DNA from: Aureliella helgolandensis
Lineage (GTDB): Bacteria; Planctomycetota; Planctomycetia; Pirellulales; Pirellulaceae
Length of the DNA stretch: 64,000 bases
Direction: 5' to 3'
Assembly: GCF_007752135.1 (NCBI RefSeq)
Contig: NZ_CP036298.1
Location: forward strand, 1,736,001 to 1,800,000
The translations under genes and the position numbers were made by a program. Within the stretch, counting starts at the first letter, position 1. Each line of letters opens with the position of its first letter. Positions 47,523 through 55,494 of this stretch are shown here, piece by piece. The notes under the pieces are model-generated. The model saw nothing but the letters and a program-made list of their open reading frames with translations, did no database searches and was not told where the DNA came from.

Positions 47523-48046
47523 CATTCGCGGGTACACCTCGGATTTCCAGCATTATACTTATCGTTTTGATGTGTGGGTGTCCGGGGAAAGACGTCGAAC
47601 AACCGAAGCATCCAGAGCTTCTTCTTGTGGTTGATGTCCACTTCGCTCTAGACGGTGGATCGGTATTATTCAGACTATCCGAACCTAGCGACGGCAAAGA
47701 ACATTTTGTGTTGTCGGTTTGTCCGGAATCTCCACTGAATGACAAATTCTTTCCCAAGGTGGAGCCGCAGTCCGCGGTGCTTATCGCTTGCAGTGACCCC
47801 AGTCACCCGGAAAACGGCAAGTTGATGACAGAAGTTGAAGTTGATCAACTGCTTGATAAGCTAACTGCAGGAAAATCTAAGGACGAAATGGCTCTGCGAA
47901 CGCGTAGTGTAGTAGAATACCTTGAGCGGATAAGCATTTACAACGAAAAGCCTACCAGCTGGGGGCATGCCGCTGTGCAAACTATTGTGGAGAAAGGGAG
48001 AGGCGCAGATTGCTTTGGACAAATGGATAGCGTGTTGGAGCCTTAG
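47519..48046 (+). CDS. Probable lipoprotein, candidate immunity partner of module D
   Basis: 175 residues. N-terminal signal with a lipobox-like LMCGC (residues about 17-21). Body: VVDVHFALDGGSVLFRL, KEHFVLSVCPESPLN, KLMTEVEVDQLLDKLTAGK. This order matches the module E partner (VSFEDYAFDGGSIVFKL, FFLAAVHPKSA, SASAQLLAKKIANGE). ATG 47519 overlaps the module D stop by four bases, pointing to coupled translation. The paired duplication of tail and partner is the main evidence that they work together. Confidence 0.6.
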   Translation: MTFAGTPRISSIILIVLMCGCPGKDVEQPKHPELLLVVDVHFALDGGSVLFRLSEPSDGKEHFVLSVCPESPLNDKFFPKVEPQSAVLIACSDPSHPENGKLMTEVEVDQLLDKLTAGKSKDEMALRTRSVVEYLERISIYNEKPTSWGHAAVQTIVEKGRGADCFGQMDSVLEP

Positions 48047-48062
48047 TTCGACTTTCGCACTT

Positions 48063-49208
48063 TTAAGCTGCGAGTGACAGCAGAACTTCCAGGGGCTTGA
48101 TTAATTTCTGAGCCGCTGGCGGTAAACGCCCGGCTGAGAAAATAGATTGTCGTGTTTCCTCTACTGAATCGCGACGCAGCGTCGCGAGCATATCCGCGAA
48201 CGATGCATGGCGTTTGCCACGCCACATTCGTATGAATGGACCAGGCTCTGGCCGGACGTGTTCGTGCCACAACACAATCAGACCATACAGATAGAACATT
48301 GATGGCGTCGTGCGGCGAACCGCTGCGCGGACTCGGTTCTGCGGTTCGCCCAGACCGAGGTGACCCTTGGCTTCTTGGAACGTCGTCTCGACCGGCCAAC
48401 GAAAAGAGAACCGCTGCAAAATTTCTTCTTCGCTCAAGTTGACATCGGTGCTGTAGAAAACTTCGATTCCCCGCCCGCCGCGAAGGTGCTCCACCGCGAC
48501 CACTTTGACTTCTCGTTCAGGGGCAAGGTACAACCGGCAGACCACCGACGTGATCCGAACATGAAAGCTCGATTGGCTGTACAGGTTGATCGTGGTGCGA
48601 CGAAGTCCCTTGGTCGCTAACATCTCGGTCGGCTTGGGCAGCACCGGTCCACGTCGTGGTGGACGGCCTCGCCCGGGTTTCTTGGGTCGTGGACCTTCAC
48701 AGAGTCTGGCGTCTTTGCCAATGCGACCGGTGACGTGCATGCCGCTGGGGATTTGCTCCAGCATGCGACCACCGGTGTAAGCTGAGTCACCCAGGAAATG
48801 CAGGGATTTCTCGCCCGCATGCTGGGTCAACAGTTGGATCATCTCGAGCATTAAGTCGGTCTTCTTGCGATGCTTGCGACGTAGCTTTTTGTTGGTCTTG
48901 GTGTTCAGATAGAGCCTCATCAAAACCGGGATCGCGTACTTTCGCGTCGGATCTTTTCGTGAAGGGACTAAGACACACAGTACGACCCAGCAGTGGCCCC
49001 AGCGAAACGACGTGAAGCCACTGGAACTTTGGCTGGCATCCCGGTGCATCCCTGTGCCGTAGATTTTCAAGCCTGTCTTGTGAATCAGGGTATCGTCGCC
49101 GACAAGATAGCAATGTTGCTGATCGGTGAGCTTGACGACGAGATCGAACATTGCCAGTCCCACTTGGTCGATTGACCACCTCGCTCCGGCAAAGATAGGA
49201 ACCACTAG
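48063..49208 (-). pseudogene. IS701-type (DDE superfamily) transposase, 5' end lost
   Basis: About 380 residues remain, with GDDTLIHKTGLKIYGTGMHRDA and the DDE-type LHFLGDSAYTGG and RWPVETTFQEAKGHLGLGEPQNR, the family catalytic blocks. The N-terminal 60-80 residues are missing: at 49205-49208 the gene meets a CTAG target duplication of an IS1380-type element. Across that insertion the frame continues for a short way at 51056 (tgg-gct-agc), but the remaining N-terminus is not recognisable, so the gene was already damaged or is further truncated. Confidence 0.85.
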
Positions 49209-51051
49209 GCCTTAAATAAGTATATGCCGGATGTGTTTTGGGCAGTTGGTGGAGGCGCAGCGGCGATCTGCTGGCGGGACCAGCGGGGGATTTTTCGGTC
49301 GTGAATTTCAGGCATCGGTCGGTCAGGTGCCCTGCGGGCGGTTTGAGGCTGGCGGCGGTACTGAGGCTTACATACCTCAGCTTCGTGATTTCGGCACTCA
49401 CTCAAGCGCGAAGCGAACCCAGCGATTGAACACATGCAGAGATTCGCTCCATGACAACAGACGGACCACCAACTGCCGTCCACTGCGAACGATCTGTGCC
49501 GGAAGTCGCACGAACTGTTCTACGAATTGTTTGAACTCCATGCGGATCACAGCCCGACCTTCTTGCTTGTGTTGCTCACGCCAGCGTCCGTTTATCGGAA
49601 CGCTCAATCCGATCCACGCTTTCAAGTTCCACGACAGGGCCGTCATCACCATGTAAGCCCAATTCGATTCCAGGTTGTCCACCGGCGCGTGGAGCGCCCG
49701 GCACTGATTTAACTGAGCCAAGATGTTCTCTTGGTCACAGCGATCGTTGCTGGCATACACAACGTCATTGGTGCTGAGCACATCGCCCGCTTCGTTGGTC
49801 AGGTAGAAGAAGTACAGACAGTCGTCGAACAATCGACCCTGCTTGGTGACTTCTAGTTCTTTGCAAAGGATCACTAAGCGGTAGGTCTCTTTGCAATCGG
49901 TGGGGCTGTAAGGAACCTCGGTGACCCACTCTGAAGTCAGACGCTTGTTGGGGTAGCCACGCAGCTGGACAATCTGTTCTTTCACGTTCTCAGGACGGTC
50001 TCGGTCAGGTGTATTCGGGGCGTATTTGGGCGAGCGAGGCAACTGCTTCCAAGCGTCAATTTGCACGTTTTCCGCGATATCGACGAGTCCCGGGTAGGCC
50101 TTCATGCCAAAGGTGAACTTCACGCCTGCCCGGTGCCAGCGGTCCAGATGAATCGTTTGAGTGAACGCGGTGTCGCCTCGCAGAACGATTCGGCGAAAGC
50201 CTGCCTGGCGACAAAGCGAGATCGCCGTGTCGGCTTGCTCGGCTGCGCCTTCTTGGCTGGGACGATTGCCGCTACGGTTGACCAGGCGTAAAGCTTCGCC
50301 CGTTTCGGCCAACGTTATCACCAACGGATGGTAACCCCAGATGCCTTTGTAGCTGATGTCCATTCCCTCTTTGCACTGACCGGTTGTTTCGACGATCGTG
50401 CCATCCATCTCGATGGTCGCTTGATCGAAGAACGCATTGTCTTGTTGTTGCCAGATATCCAAGCGAACTTGATCGAAGGCATCTTGCAAACGATTAATAT
50501 GATAGGGATCGAATCGGCGACAGAAGTCTCCTGCGGTGGTTGGATCGGGGATCCTTTCGGCTCCGATCGAATCGAGAAATGACTCATCGTTGCGGCGCAG
50601 TTCAATGTCCTCCAAGCAAGTTCCTCCGCAGAGCGCGTTATAAGCCAAATTCAAAACATGATCGGATTCATGATAGGGGCGATGGATTTTGAACAAGTGC
50701 AAGGCATCGTCGATCCGTTTCGGCAGTCCGATCTTCTTTGCGAATCGATGGATGGCGGCGACGCCCCCGTAGGCGGTCCCGCCTGCTTTTTGTGCCAGCT
50801 CATACGCAATCTTGTCCCCTTTGAGCATGGGGTGTCCGCGATCGTGAGCAGCCGAATTCTGTAACCTGTTCTTGATACGTCGTTTGCGTTTTCGAATCAA
50901 ATCTGCTTTAATCGTCTTCACTCGAAATCTCCATCGTGGTTAGCGAGCGGCTTGTTGGGCTGGTGAAAAAAGACCAACAAACTGCAGGATATTTCGAGTT
51001 TTTTTATGCGCAAATGCTCCGCCAAGCAAGTGGAGTACGCTTGTTTAAGGA
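49209..51051 (-). mobile_element. IS1380 family insertion sequence with CTAG target duplication
   Basis: 1843 bases. Ends are imperfect inverted repeats: GCCTTAAATAAGTATATGCC at the left and the complement of TCCTTAAACAAGCGTACTCC at the right. Flanked by CTAG at 49205-49208 and 51052-51055, the four-base duplication expected of IS1380. It carries one transposase gene and appears intact, so it is probably a recent arrival. Confidence 0.88.
49398..50921 (-). CDS. IS1380 family transposase
   Basis: 507 residues, full family length. Catalytic blocks: IEMDGTIVETTGQCKEGMDISYKGIWGYHPLVITLAETGE (first Asp), RIVLRGDTAFTQTIHLD (second Asp) and the C-terminal CDQENILAQLNQ...NWAYMVMTALSWNLK with the glutamate. 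GTG start at 50921. Sits alone between the inverted repeats of the element. Confidence 0.95.
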   Translation of the reverse strand: MKTIKADLIRKRKRRIKNRLQNSAAHDRGHPMLKGDKIAYELAQKAGGTAYGGVAAIHRFAKKIGLPKRIDDALHLFKIHRPYHESDHVLNLAYNALCGGTCLEDIELRRNDESFLDSIGAERIPDPTTAGDFCRRFDPYHINRLQDAFDQVRLDIWQQQDNAFFDQATIEMDGTIVETTGQCKEGMDISYKGIWGYHPLVITLAETGEALRLVNRSGNRPSQEGAAEQADTAISLCRQAGFRRIVLRGDTAFTQTIHLDRWHRAGVKFTFGMKAYPGLVDIAENVQIDAWKQLPRSPKYAPNTPDRDRPENVKEQIVQLRGYPNKRLTSEWVTEVPYSPTDCKETYRLVILCKELEVTKQGRLFDDCLYFFYLTNEAGDVLSTNDVVYASNDRCDQENILAQLNQCRALHAPVDNLESNWAYMVMTALSWNLKAWIGLSVPINGRWREQHKQEGRAVIRMEFKQFVEQFVRLPAQIVRSGRQLVVRLLSWSESLHVFNRWVRFALE

Positions 51052-51070
51052 CTAGGCTAGCCCAGTCGAC

Positions 51071-51130
51071 GCCGTAGCTGCCGAGTTGCTCGTTCGCCTA
51101 CGGCTCACTTCACAACTCGGCAGCTACGGC
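51071..51130. repeat. 18-bp perfect inverted repeat
   Basis: GCCGTAGCTGCCGAGTTG at 51071-51088 and its exact complement at 51113-51130 with a 24-base loop. It lies just outside the IS1380 target duplication. It could be the end of an older element or a folded transcript; no poly-T follows. Confidence 0.88.
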
Positions 51131-51211
51131 AAATCCCAATACTCGATAGGAACTTCTAGTTGTCGCTAAAGCGCGCATTGCCTCAACTGAATGGATACCG
51201 AACGGTAGTGG

Positions 51212-51417
51212 TTGCCTCAACAGAAAGATACCGAATTCGCTCCCTATGACCTTCCAACAAAGGCAACGAGCGTTTGCCTTCACTGCGCCGGCCGCCAGTC
51301 ATCGCTATGTTTGAACGACCGACGGCCGGCTCCGACGAAGGCAACGCTTAGCGACTCCCCAATCCCCTAAATACTCAGAAGAGTGTCTTATTTCGGTATC
51401 TTCATTGATTGAGGCAA
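51212..51417. mobile_element. 206-bp inverted-repeat element
   Basis: Begins TTGCCTCAACAGAAAGATACCGAA (first 24 bases) and ends with the imperfect complement TTCGGTATC...TTGAGGCAA. An additional copy of the left end lies at 51178-51202. Inner arms (AAGGCAACGAGCG / CGAAGGCAACGCT and CGGCCG-rich stretches) make the whole element nearly palindromic. No gene inside. Probably a MITE. Coordinates of inverted repeats read directly from sequence. Confidence 0.75.
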
Positions 51418-51598
51418 CACGAAGCGCAGAGGTAGTTGTCGCCGAACAGGCGGCGATGGAAATGAACCTCAATCTAATTGCCTAGGTGACGACGTTAAGA
51501 ACGCAGCGAGCGGTGCGGGGCTGAACGTCGTTGGAGTTTCAGGAAGCTCTGGCTGCGGCGTCGACGCGAACGGCGCTTGGTGGCAACACGGAAACTAA
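51418..51598 (+). pseudogene. Fragment of an orphan RHS C-terminal end, module F
   Basis: About 60 codons without a start, opening directly at the 206-bp element, with DDVKNAASGAGLNVVGVSGSSGCG near the end, stop at 51598. Glycine-, serine- and cysteine-containing composition and position (86 bases before an immunity-like gene) suggest the stump of another toxin tail. No RHS core is left, so this is inference. Confidence 0.3.
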
Positions 51599-51683
51599 AC
51601 GTGCTGCCGTTTGAATTCCGTTCAACCTTGACAATTCTCTGCGTGGGATCATCCCGTTGCGGACATATCACTAGGAGTGCCCA

Positions 51684-52121
51684 TTGCCCAAACCTAACTT
51701 GAAGATCGCTGTTAGCTTTTCACTCGTAGTTGCCCTAGCCATGGCCGTTGTGGGAGGAGAGCGTTTTTGGCGGCTGGTTTCGTTCGCCCATAATAAAAAA
51801 GTAGGCGTAGAACTAATCGAGTCGCTACGCAGCAAATGCCCACCAGATGTTTCAGCTCAAAAGTGGGACAGCGCAATTAATTGGACCCGAACCGCCTACG
51901 ACAATGTCTTCTTTTCAGTTGACAGCGTTGCAACAGATGAAGTCGCGAAGTTCACGAGCGAGGCGAGCAAAAAGTTCGCAAAAGAAGTTGGCATTGAAAC
52001 GCTTGATTGGGTTTGGGAACGTCTCGCCCAAACAGGCCTCCGCGGAAAGAATTATGTCGCTAGATTCAGACCAGAGTATCGGGCAGTGTACTTTAATAAT
52101 GTCAATAGTGAACCGCAATGA
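51684..52121 (+). CDS. Hypothetical protein with N-terminal anchor, candidate partner of module F
   Basis: 145 residues: N-terminal hydrophobic segment (7-23), then CPPDVSAQKWDSAINWTRTAYDNVFFS, TSEASKKFAKEVGIETLDWVWERLAQTG. Similar short proteins with a CPPDV...W...A.NW pattern occur in planctomycetes, often near RHS tails. TTG start at 51684 has AGGAG 7 bases upstream. Immunity role inferred from context only. Confidence 0.5.
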   Translation: MPKPNLKIAVSFSLVVALAMAVVGGERFWRLVSFAHNKKVGVELIESLRSKCPPDVSAQKWDSAINWTRTAYDNVFFSVDSVATDEVAKFTSEASKKFAKEVGIETLDWVWERLAQTGLRGKNYVARFRPEYRAVYFNNVNSEPQ

Positions 52122-52186
52122 AAGTGAGGGGATCTCAAAAAGACACCGATCGCGCGTTGATTCTTGCCAATCGCAAATGTAATTCG

Positions 52187-52525
52187 CGGTCGCAACTGTT
52201 GACGGTTTGGGGGCTGTAGCGGCGAGAGGTTAGGCCAGTTCGTGAGTGAATCTGACCGAGACGCAACCAGGGATGAGATCGGAATTCTAGTGGCAGCGGA
52301 GAACGTTTGCGGGTGCTTGGTGGTGTTGGCACTAAAGAGAGAGACCAAGGATAGCGGAGCGCGAGGCGAGCATGGATGATCGCCTGATTGCTGGCCGCGG
52401 TGCCTGGATGGCATTTTCTCTGGAACGCAAGGATACGTGGAAGCGAAAACGGCATAGCGGCAAGCGGCCAGGGAGCCTCGAAACATCTTTTGAGCGATGG
52501 CGAACGGCCACGATAATCCGTTAGA
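52187..52525. repeat. Conserved spacer repeat upstream of module E
   Basis: About 340 bases similar to 42605-42967: CGGTCGCAACTGTTGACGG, TTAGGCCAGTT, TGACCGAGACGCAACC, GCGAGGCGAGC and CTCTGGAACGCA occur in the same order. Both copies end at the ATG of an RHS tail. No gene is supported within it. Confidence 0.7.
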
Positions 52526-53275
52526 ATGACAGTCATGGTCGCCTTCTCCCCAATAACTGAAGTTACCTTCAAAACCTCGCCTCGCGCGCGTGGGCGGAGT
52601 CGTAGTTGCACTGTCCGTCCATCGGTTCGAACTAACTCACAGCGCTACGCTAACTTACGCGAAGCAGGCTATGTAGGGAGCGCTCGATTGGTCACTTGCT
52701 CCAGGGATCCTATCGGGTATCGGGGTGGGTGGAGTTTAGTCGCGTATATTCGCGGGAAGCCGTTGCGATATACGGATCCATTTGGCCTAAAATGCACGCA
52801 GACTATTTACATGGGTTGCAGCCTGTGCGTTAATCCATTCGTGTGTCCACTAGTAGGAACTTGTAATCCGGAGGTGCCGACAGAGGAGTGCGACAACATG
52901 GCAGTTATCTGTTGTAGCGCTGACGACACGATGGAAGAGTGCAAGGAGCGTTACAAGGATCACACAATACCAAATTGGCCAGATCTAATTGACAGAAAGA
53001 AGCGGCCTTTTGGCTGGATCCACTGTAGCGACATTCCGGGAATGTTGAAGAAATCATGGCCCTCTGCCGCGAGTGCACAGACTGAAAGCTGCAAAGACTG
53101 TGACTGCAAAGAATCTAAAATTGTCTATCGTTGTGATAAAAAGATGAGTAAATGCACCGCTCAGTTACTCAAGGACAAAAAGATCGCCGTTGATCCGTGC
53201 AAAACGACGTTCGTTCGGGACTGTAAGACCGGAAACGGTTCTCAGCTTCCAAACAACTCACCCCCGATCGAATAA
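52526..53275 (+). CDS. Orphan RHS C-terminal end, cysteine-rich, module E
   Basis: 249 residues. Leader MTVMVAFSP... shared with modules B and D, RHS core CSRDPIGYRGGWSLVAYI and DPFGL, then a tail with paired cysteines: MGCSLCVNPFVCPLVGTC, CDNMAVICCSADD, HTIPNWPDL, CKDCDCKESK, CDKKMSKC and DCKTGN. The second half matches the tail of module D. Disulfide bonding would suit an extracellular or periplasmic domain. The partner starts 50 bases downstream with a good ribosome binding site. Confidence 0.65.
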   Translation: MTVMVAFSPITEVTFKTSPRARGRSRSCTVRPSVRTNSQRYANLREAGYVGSARLVTCSRDPIGYRGGWSLVAYIRGKPLRYTDPFGLKCTQTIYMGCSLCVNPFVCPLVGTCNPEVPTEECDNMAVICCSADDTMEECKERYKDHTIPNWPDLIDRKKRPFGWIHCSDIPGMLKKSWPSAASAQTESCKDCDCKESKIVYRCDKKMSKCTAQLLKDKKIAVDPCKTTFVRDCKTGNGSQLPNNSPPIE

Positions 53276-53325
53276 GTCGAAAGAGGGCAATTTGTTTTCG
53301 CTGTTTTAAATCTGGAGTGTGAGCA

Positions 53326-53895
53326 ATGACTGATAATTCGACAGGAGCAAATTGTAGCCGATTAGTCGGACTGTGTGTCGTCTTCATCATCGTCAGTTTG
53401 CTTGGTGATAGTGCGATAGCGGACGATGAGCTTACGCTTATGGACTGCCTGTCCGACAGAGTAAATGTGTCGTTTGAGGACTACGCTTTCGATGGTGGCA
53501 GCATTGTCTTCAAGCTAAATGTTGAGGACGGTCCTGTGTTTTTTCTCGCAGCTGTCCATCCAAAATCAGCGGCGAGAGCAAAACTGAATGTTCAGTCGAA
53601 AGACCTGTTTTTGCTCTCTCAGTCGAAACACCTCTCGAAAGCACAACTTATTAAACCGGGTTCCGCCTCGGCTCAACTGCTCGCAAAAAAGATTGCGAAT
53701 GGAGAGCCTGGCGAGGGGACGCTTTCAGCAACGTTATCCAAAGTATTGCTGAGTACTCACTCGATCATTGCGTGGGGTGATGAGGCTCGCATTATCTCAA
53801 CCTCGGAAGATACGAGAGCACTAATCGGAAAGCGATCAAAGGTGTCGGACGAGATGACAAAGGTGCGAGAAGACAAAGACGCCAGGAGTCACTAA
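53326..53895 (+). CDS. Exported protein, candidate immunity partner of module E
   Basis: 189 residues. N-terminal hydrophobic signal (about 13-32), then VNVSFEDYAFDGGSIVFKLNVEDG and FFLAAVHPKSAARAKL, and QLLAKKIANGE, all paralleling the module D partner. Start ATG 53326 has GGAG 8 bases upstream. The C-terminus is charged and probably divergent. Paralogy to the module D partner is read by eye. Confidence 0.6.
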   Translation: MTDNSTGANCSRLVGLCVVFIIVSLLGDSAIADDELTLMDCLSDRVNVSFEDYAFDGGSIVFKLNVEDGPVFFLAAVHPKSAARAKLNVQSKDLFLLSQSKHLSKAQLIKPGSASAQLLAKKIANGEPGEGTLSATLSKVLLSTHSIIAWGDEARIISTSEDTRALIGKRSKVSDEMTKVREDKDARSH

Positions 53896-54028
53896 CGAGT
53901 GAGCCAGATCTGCACCGGAGTGAGACGACGCTTTCAACAGTCCGACGCAACGCGGCATTTACCTTGGCGGGTAGGATGCCCTCCGGTTCTTTCGCGATCG
54001 CGCCGACCATGCGCAACGACCGCGCAAC

Positions 54029-55093
54029 CTAGAGCGGTGAATGCCCTCCACGGATGTTTGTCAACGGCGATGATGCGGCGCTCGAGTTGCTTCCCAGCAG
54101 TGCTCTATCCTCCGCAGCATTGCTGTTAGCATAGCTTATTCCTAGCGGAGCGTCCGAACATCCCGGCGTCGCTTTCTGACGTTTGGTTGCACGCGATTGT
54201 GCTCGTAACATGCGGGCTTCCTCGACCTTTCGGTCACGCTCCTCAAGGATCGCTTGCTGCCGTCCTTCGAGCATCGCTTGCGGAGTTACATAGCCTACAG
54301 CACTATGTAGGCGTACGGTGTTGTAATCTTCCACAAACTTGGCTACTCCGCGTTTAGCTTCTTCCAAGTTCAAGGGGCTCAGTGGCCGGATACACTGACT
54401 CTTGATCGTGCGATGATATCGTTCGATTTTACCATTGCTTTGCGGGTAGTACGGGCTTGTACGCACATGCTTCATGCCACACAATCGCACGAAGTGTTTG
54501 AAGTCTTTGGCAATGAATTGCGGCCCGTTGTCGGAGATGATTCGTGGTCGCGCATCGGGATATTTTTCTCGTGCCTTTTGCAGCACGACCTCGATACCCA
54601 TCTCTTCCATCTTCTCACGAATATCCCAGTGCACCACACTACGACTGAAGCCGTCGAGTACGGTCGCCATGAAGTAAAACGTCCCTGCGATGTTCAAGTA
54701 AGAGATGTCGATATGCCAATGTTCGTGAGCCACAAGAGGTTGCTGAAAGCCAGTCCCCTTTTTTGACTTACGACTATTTCTACGCAATAGGCCCGCGCTG
54801 CTGAGTACGCGATACACCGTCCCGGCACTGCACGCGACGATGTTTGCGTCAATCATCATGTAGGTCAGCCGCCGATAGCCCTCCAGTGGATGATCGAAAT
54901 GGAACTTGAGGATGGCCTGCTTCTCCTCTTCGTTGAGCCAATGGTCACGCGGTACCCAGCCGTTGTGCTCGTACGTCCGGCCGTAGCTCCGACTCCAGTT
55001 AGAGAAAGTCGATGACCATAATCCGACCCATGTAAGCAGTTGCTTGCTGGTAACATCCGTGGCCGCCGTCCATTTGCGTACGAAGTCGACCAC
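54029..55093 (-). CDS. IS3 family transposase OrfB, made as OrfAB by frameshift
   Basis: 354 residues with the integrase core: HIDISYLN (first Asp), IISDNGPQF (second Asp) and SNGKIERYHRTIK (Glu). A helical HTH_21-like segment precedes it (GYRRLTYMMIDANI). It is about 60 residues longer than usual, with a basic and Ala/Ser-rich C-terminal extension. The frame is one base back from OrfA and joins it at a slippery site, so GTG 55093 may not be a real start. The stop lies at the presumed left end of the element. Confidence 0.92.
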   Translation of the reverse strand: MVDFVRKWTAATDVTSKQLLTWVGLWSSTFSNWSRSYGRTYEHNGWVPRDHWLNEEEKQAILKFHFDHPLEGYRRLTYMMIDANIVACSAGTVYRVLSSAGLLRRNSRKSKKGTGFQQPLVAHEHWHIDISYLNIAGTFYFMATVLDGFSRSVVHWDIREKMEEMGIEVVLQKAREKYPDARPRIISDNGPQFIAKDFKHFVRLCGMKHVRTSPYYPQSNGKIERYHRTIKSQCIRPLSPLNLEEAKRGVAKFVEDYNTVRLHSAVGYVTPQAMLEGRQQAILEERDRKVEEARMLRAQSRATKRQKATPGCSDAPLGISYANSNAAEDRALLGSNSSAASSPLTNIRGGHSPL

Positions 55094-55128
55094 CGCATCA
55101 CGTTGTTCGTGGGGAACCCAGGTGCGAT

Positions 55129-55449
55129 TTAAGATTCCCCAAGCTCTTTTTTTAGCTCGACGTGCTCCTGCAGTAGTTCGGCAATGACTTCGTTTTTCTG
55201 CTGCAGCTTCGCTTCGAGCTTCTCGATCTTGGCGGCATTGGCATCCTGCTGCATACGCACGTTGGCGGCGTTCTTTTTACGCTCGAATGCGCCTGCTCCG
55301 TTTTCAAACAGCAGCTTTTGCCAATTGTAGAAATTGACGACACTGATCCCGTGCTTGTCACAGACCTCTGAAACGGGCACCTTCTCAATCAAGTGCTCGC
55401 GTACAATCGCTATCTTCTGTTCTGGCGTTAAAATCTTACGTGTTGACAT
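55129..55449 (-). CDS. IS3 family OrfA (helix-turn-helix)
   Basis: 106 residues. HTH_Tnp_1 domain (TPEQKIAIVREHL...SEVCDKHGISVVNFYNWQKLL) and a C-terminal leucine-zipper coiled coil (KIEKLEAKLQQKNEVIAELLQEHVELKK). At its end the mRNA reads CTA-AAA-AAA-GAG, an A-AAA-AAA slippery heptamer; a -1 shift there gives a fused OrfAB. The right end of the element lies near 55477, where TATAGCGGT (complement) resembles TAGAGCGGT at the left end; exact ends and duplication are not resolved. Confidence 0.92.
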   Translation of the reverse strand: MSTRKILTPEQKIAIVREHLIEKVPVSEVCDKHGISVVNFYNWQKLLFENGAGAFERKKNAANVRMQQDANAAKIEKLEAKLQQKNEVIAELLQEHVELKKELGES

Positions 55450-55494
55450 TCTGCGATACCCTTTATGGAACCGCTATACTCTACCACGCGTTTC

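Noticed and set aside
42655-52611. Similar minus-strand frames in both spacer repeats (42655-42867 and 52135-52611), each reading RLRLGQ-HS-TGL-like text
   Set aside because: The similarity follows from the DNA repeat itself; frames differ in length, lack recognisable domains and one runs over the start of an RHS tail.
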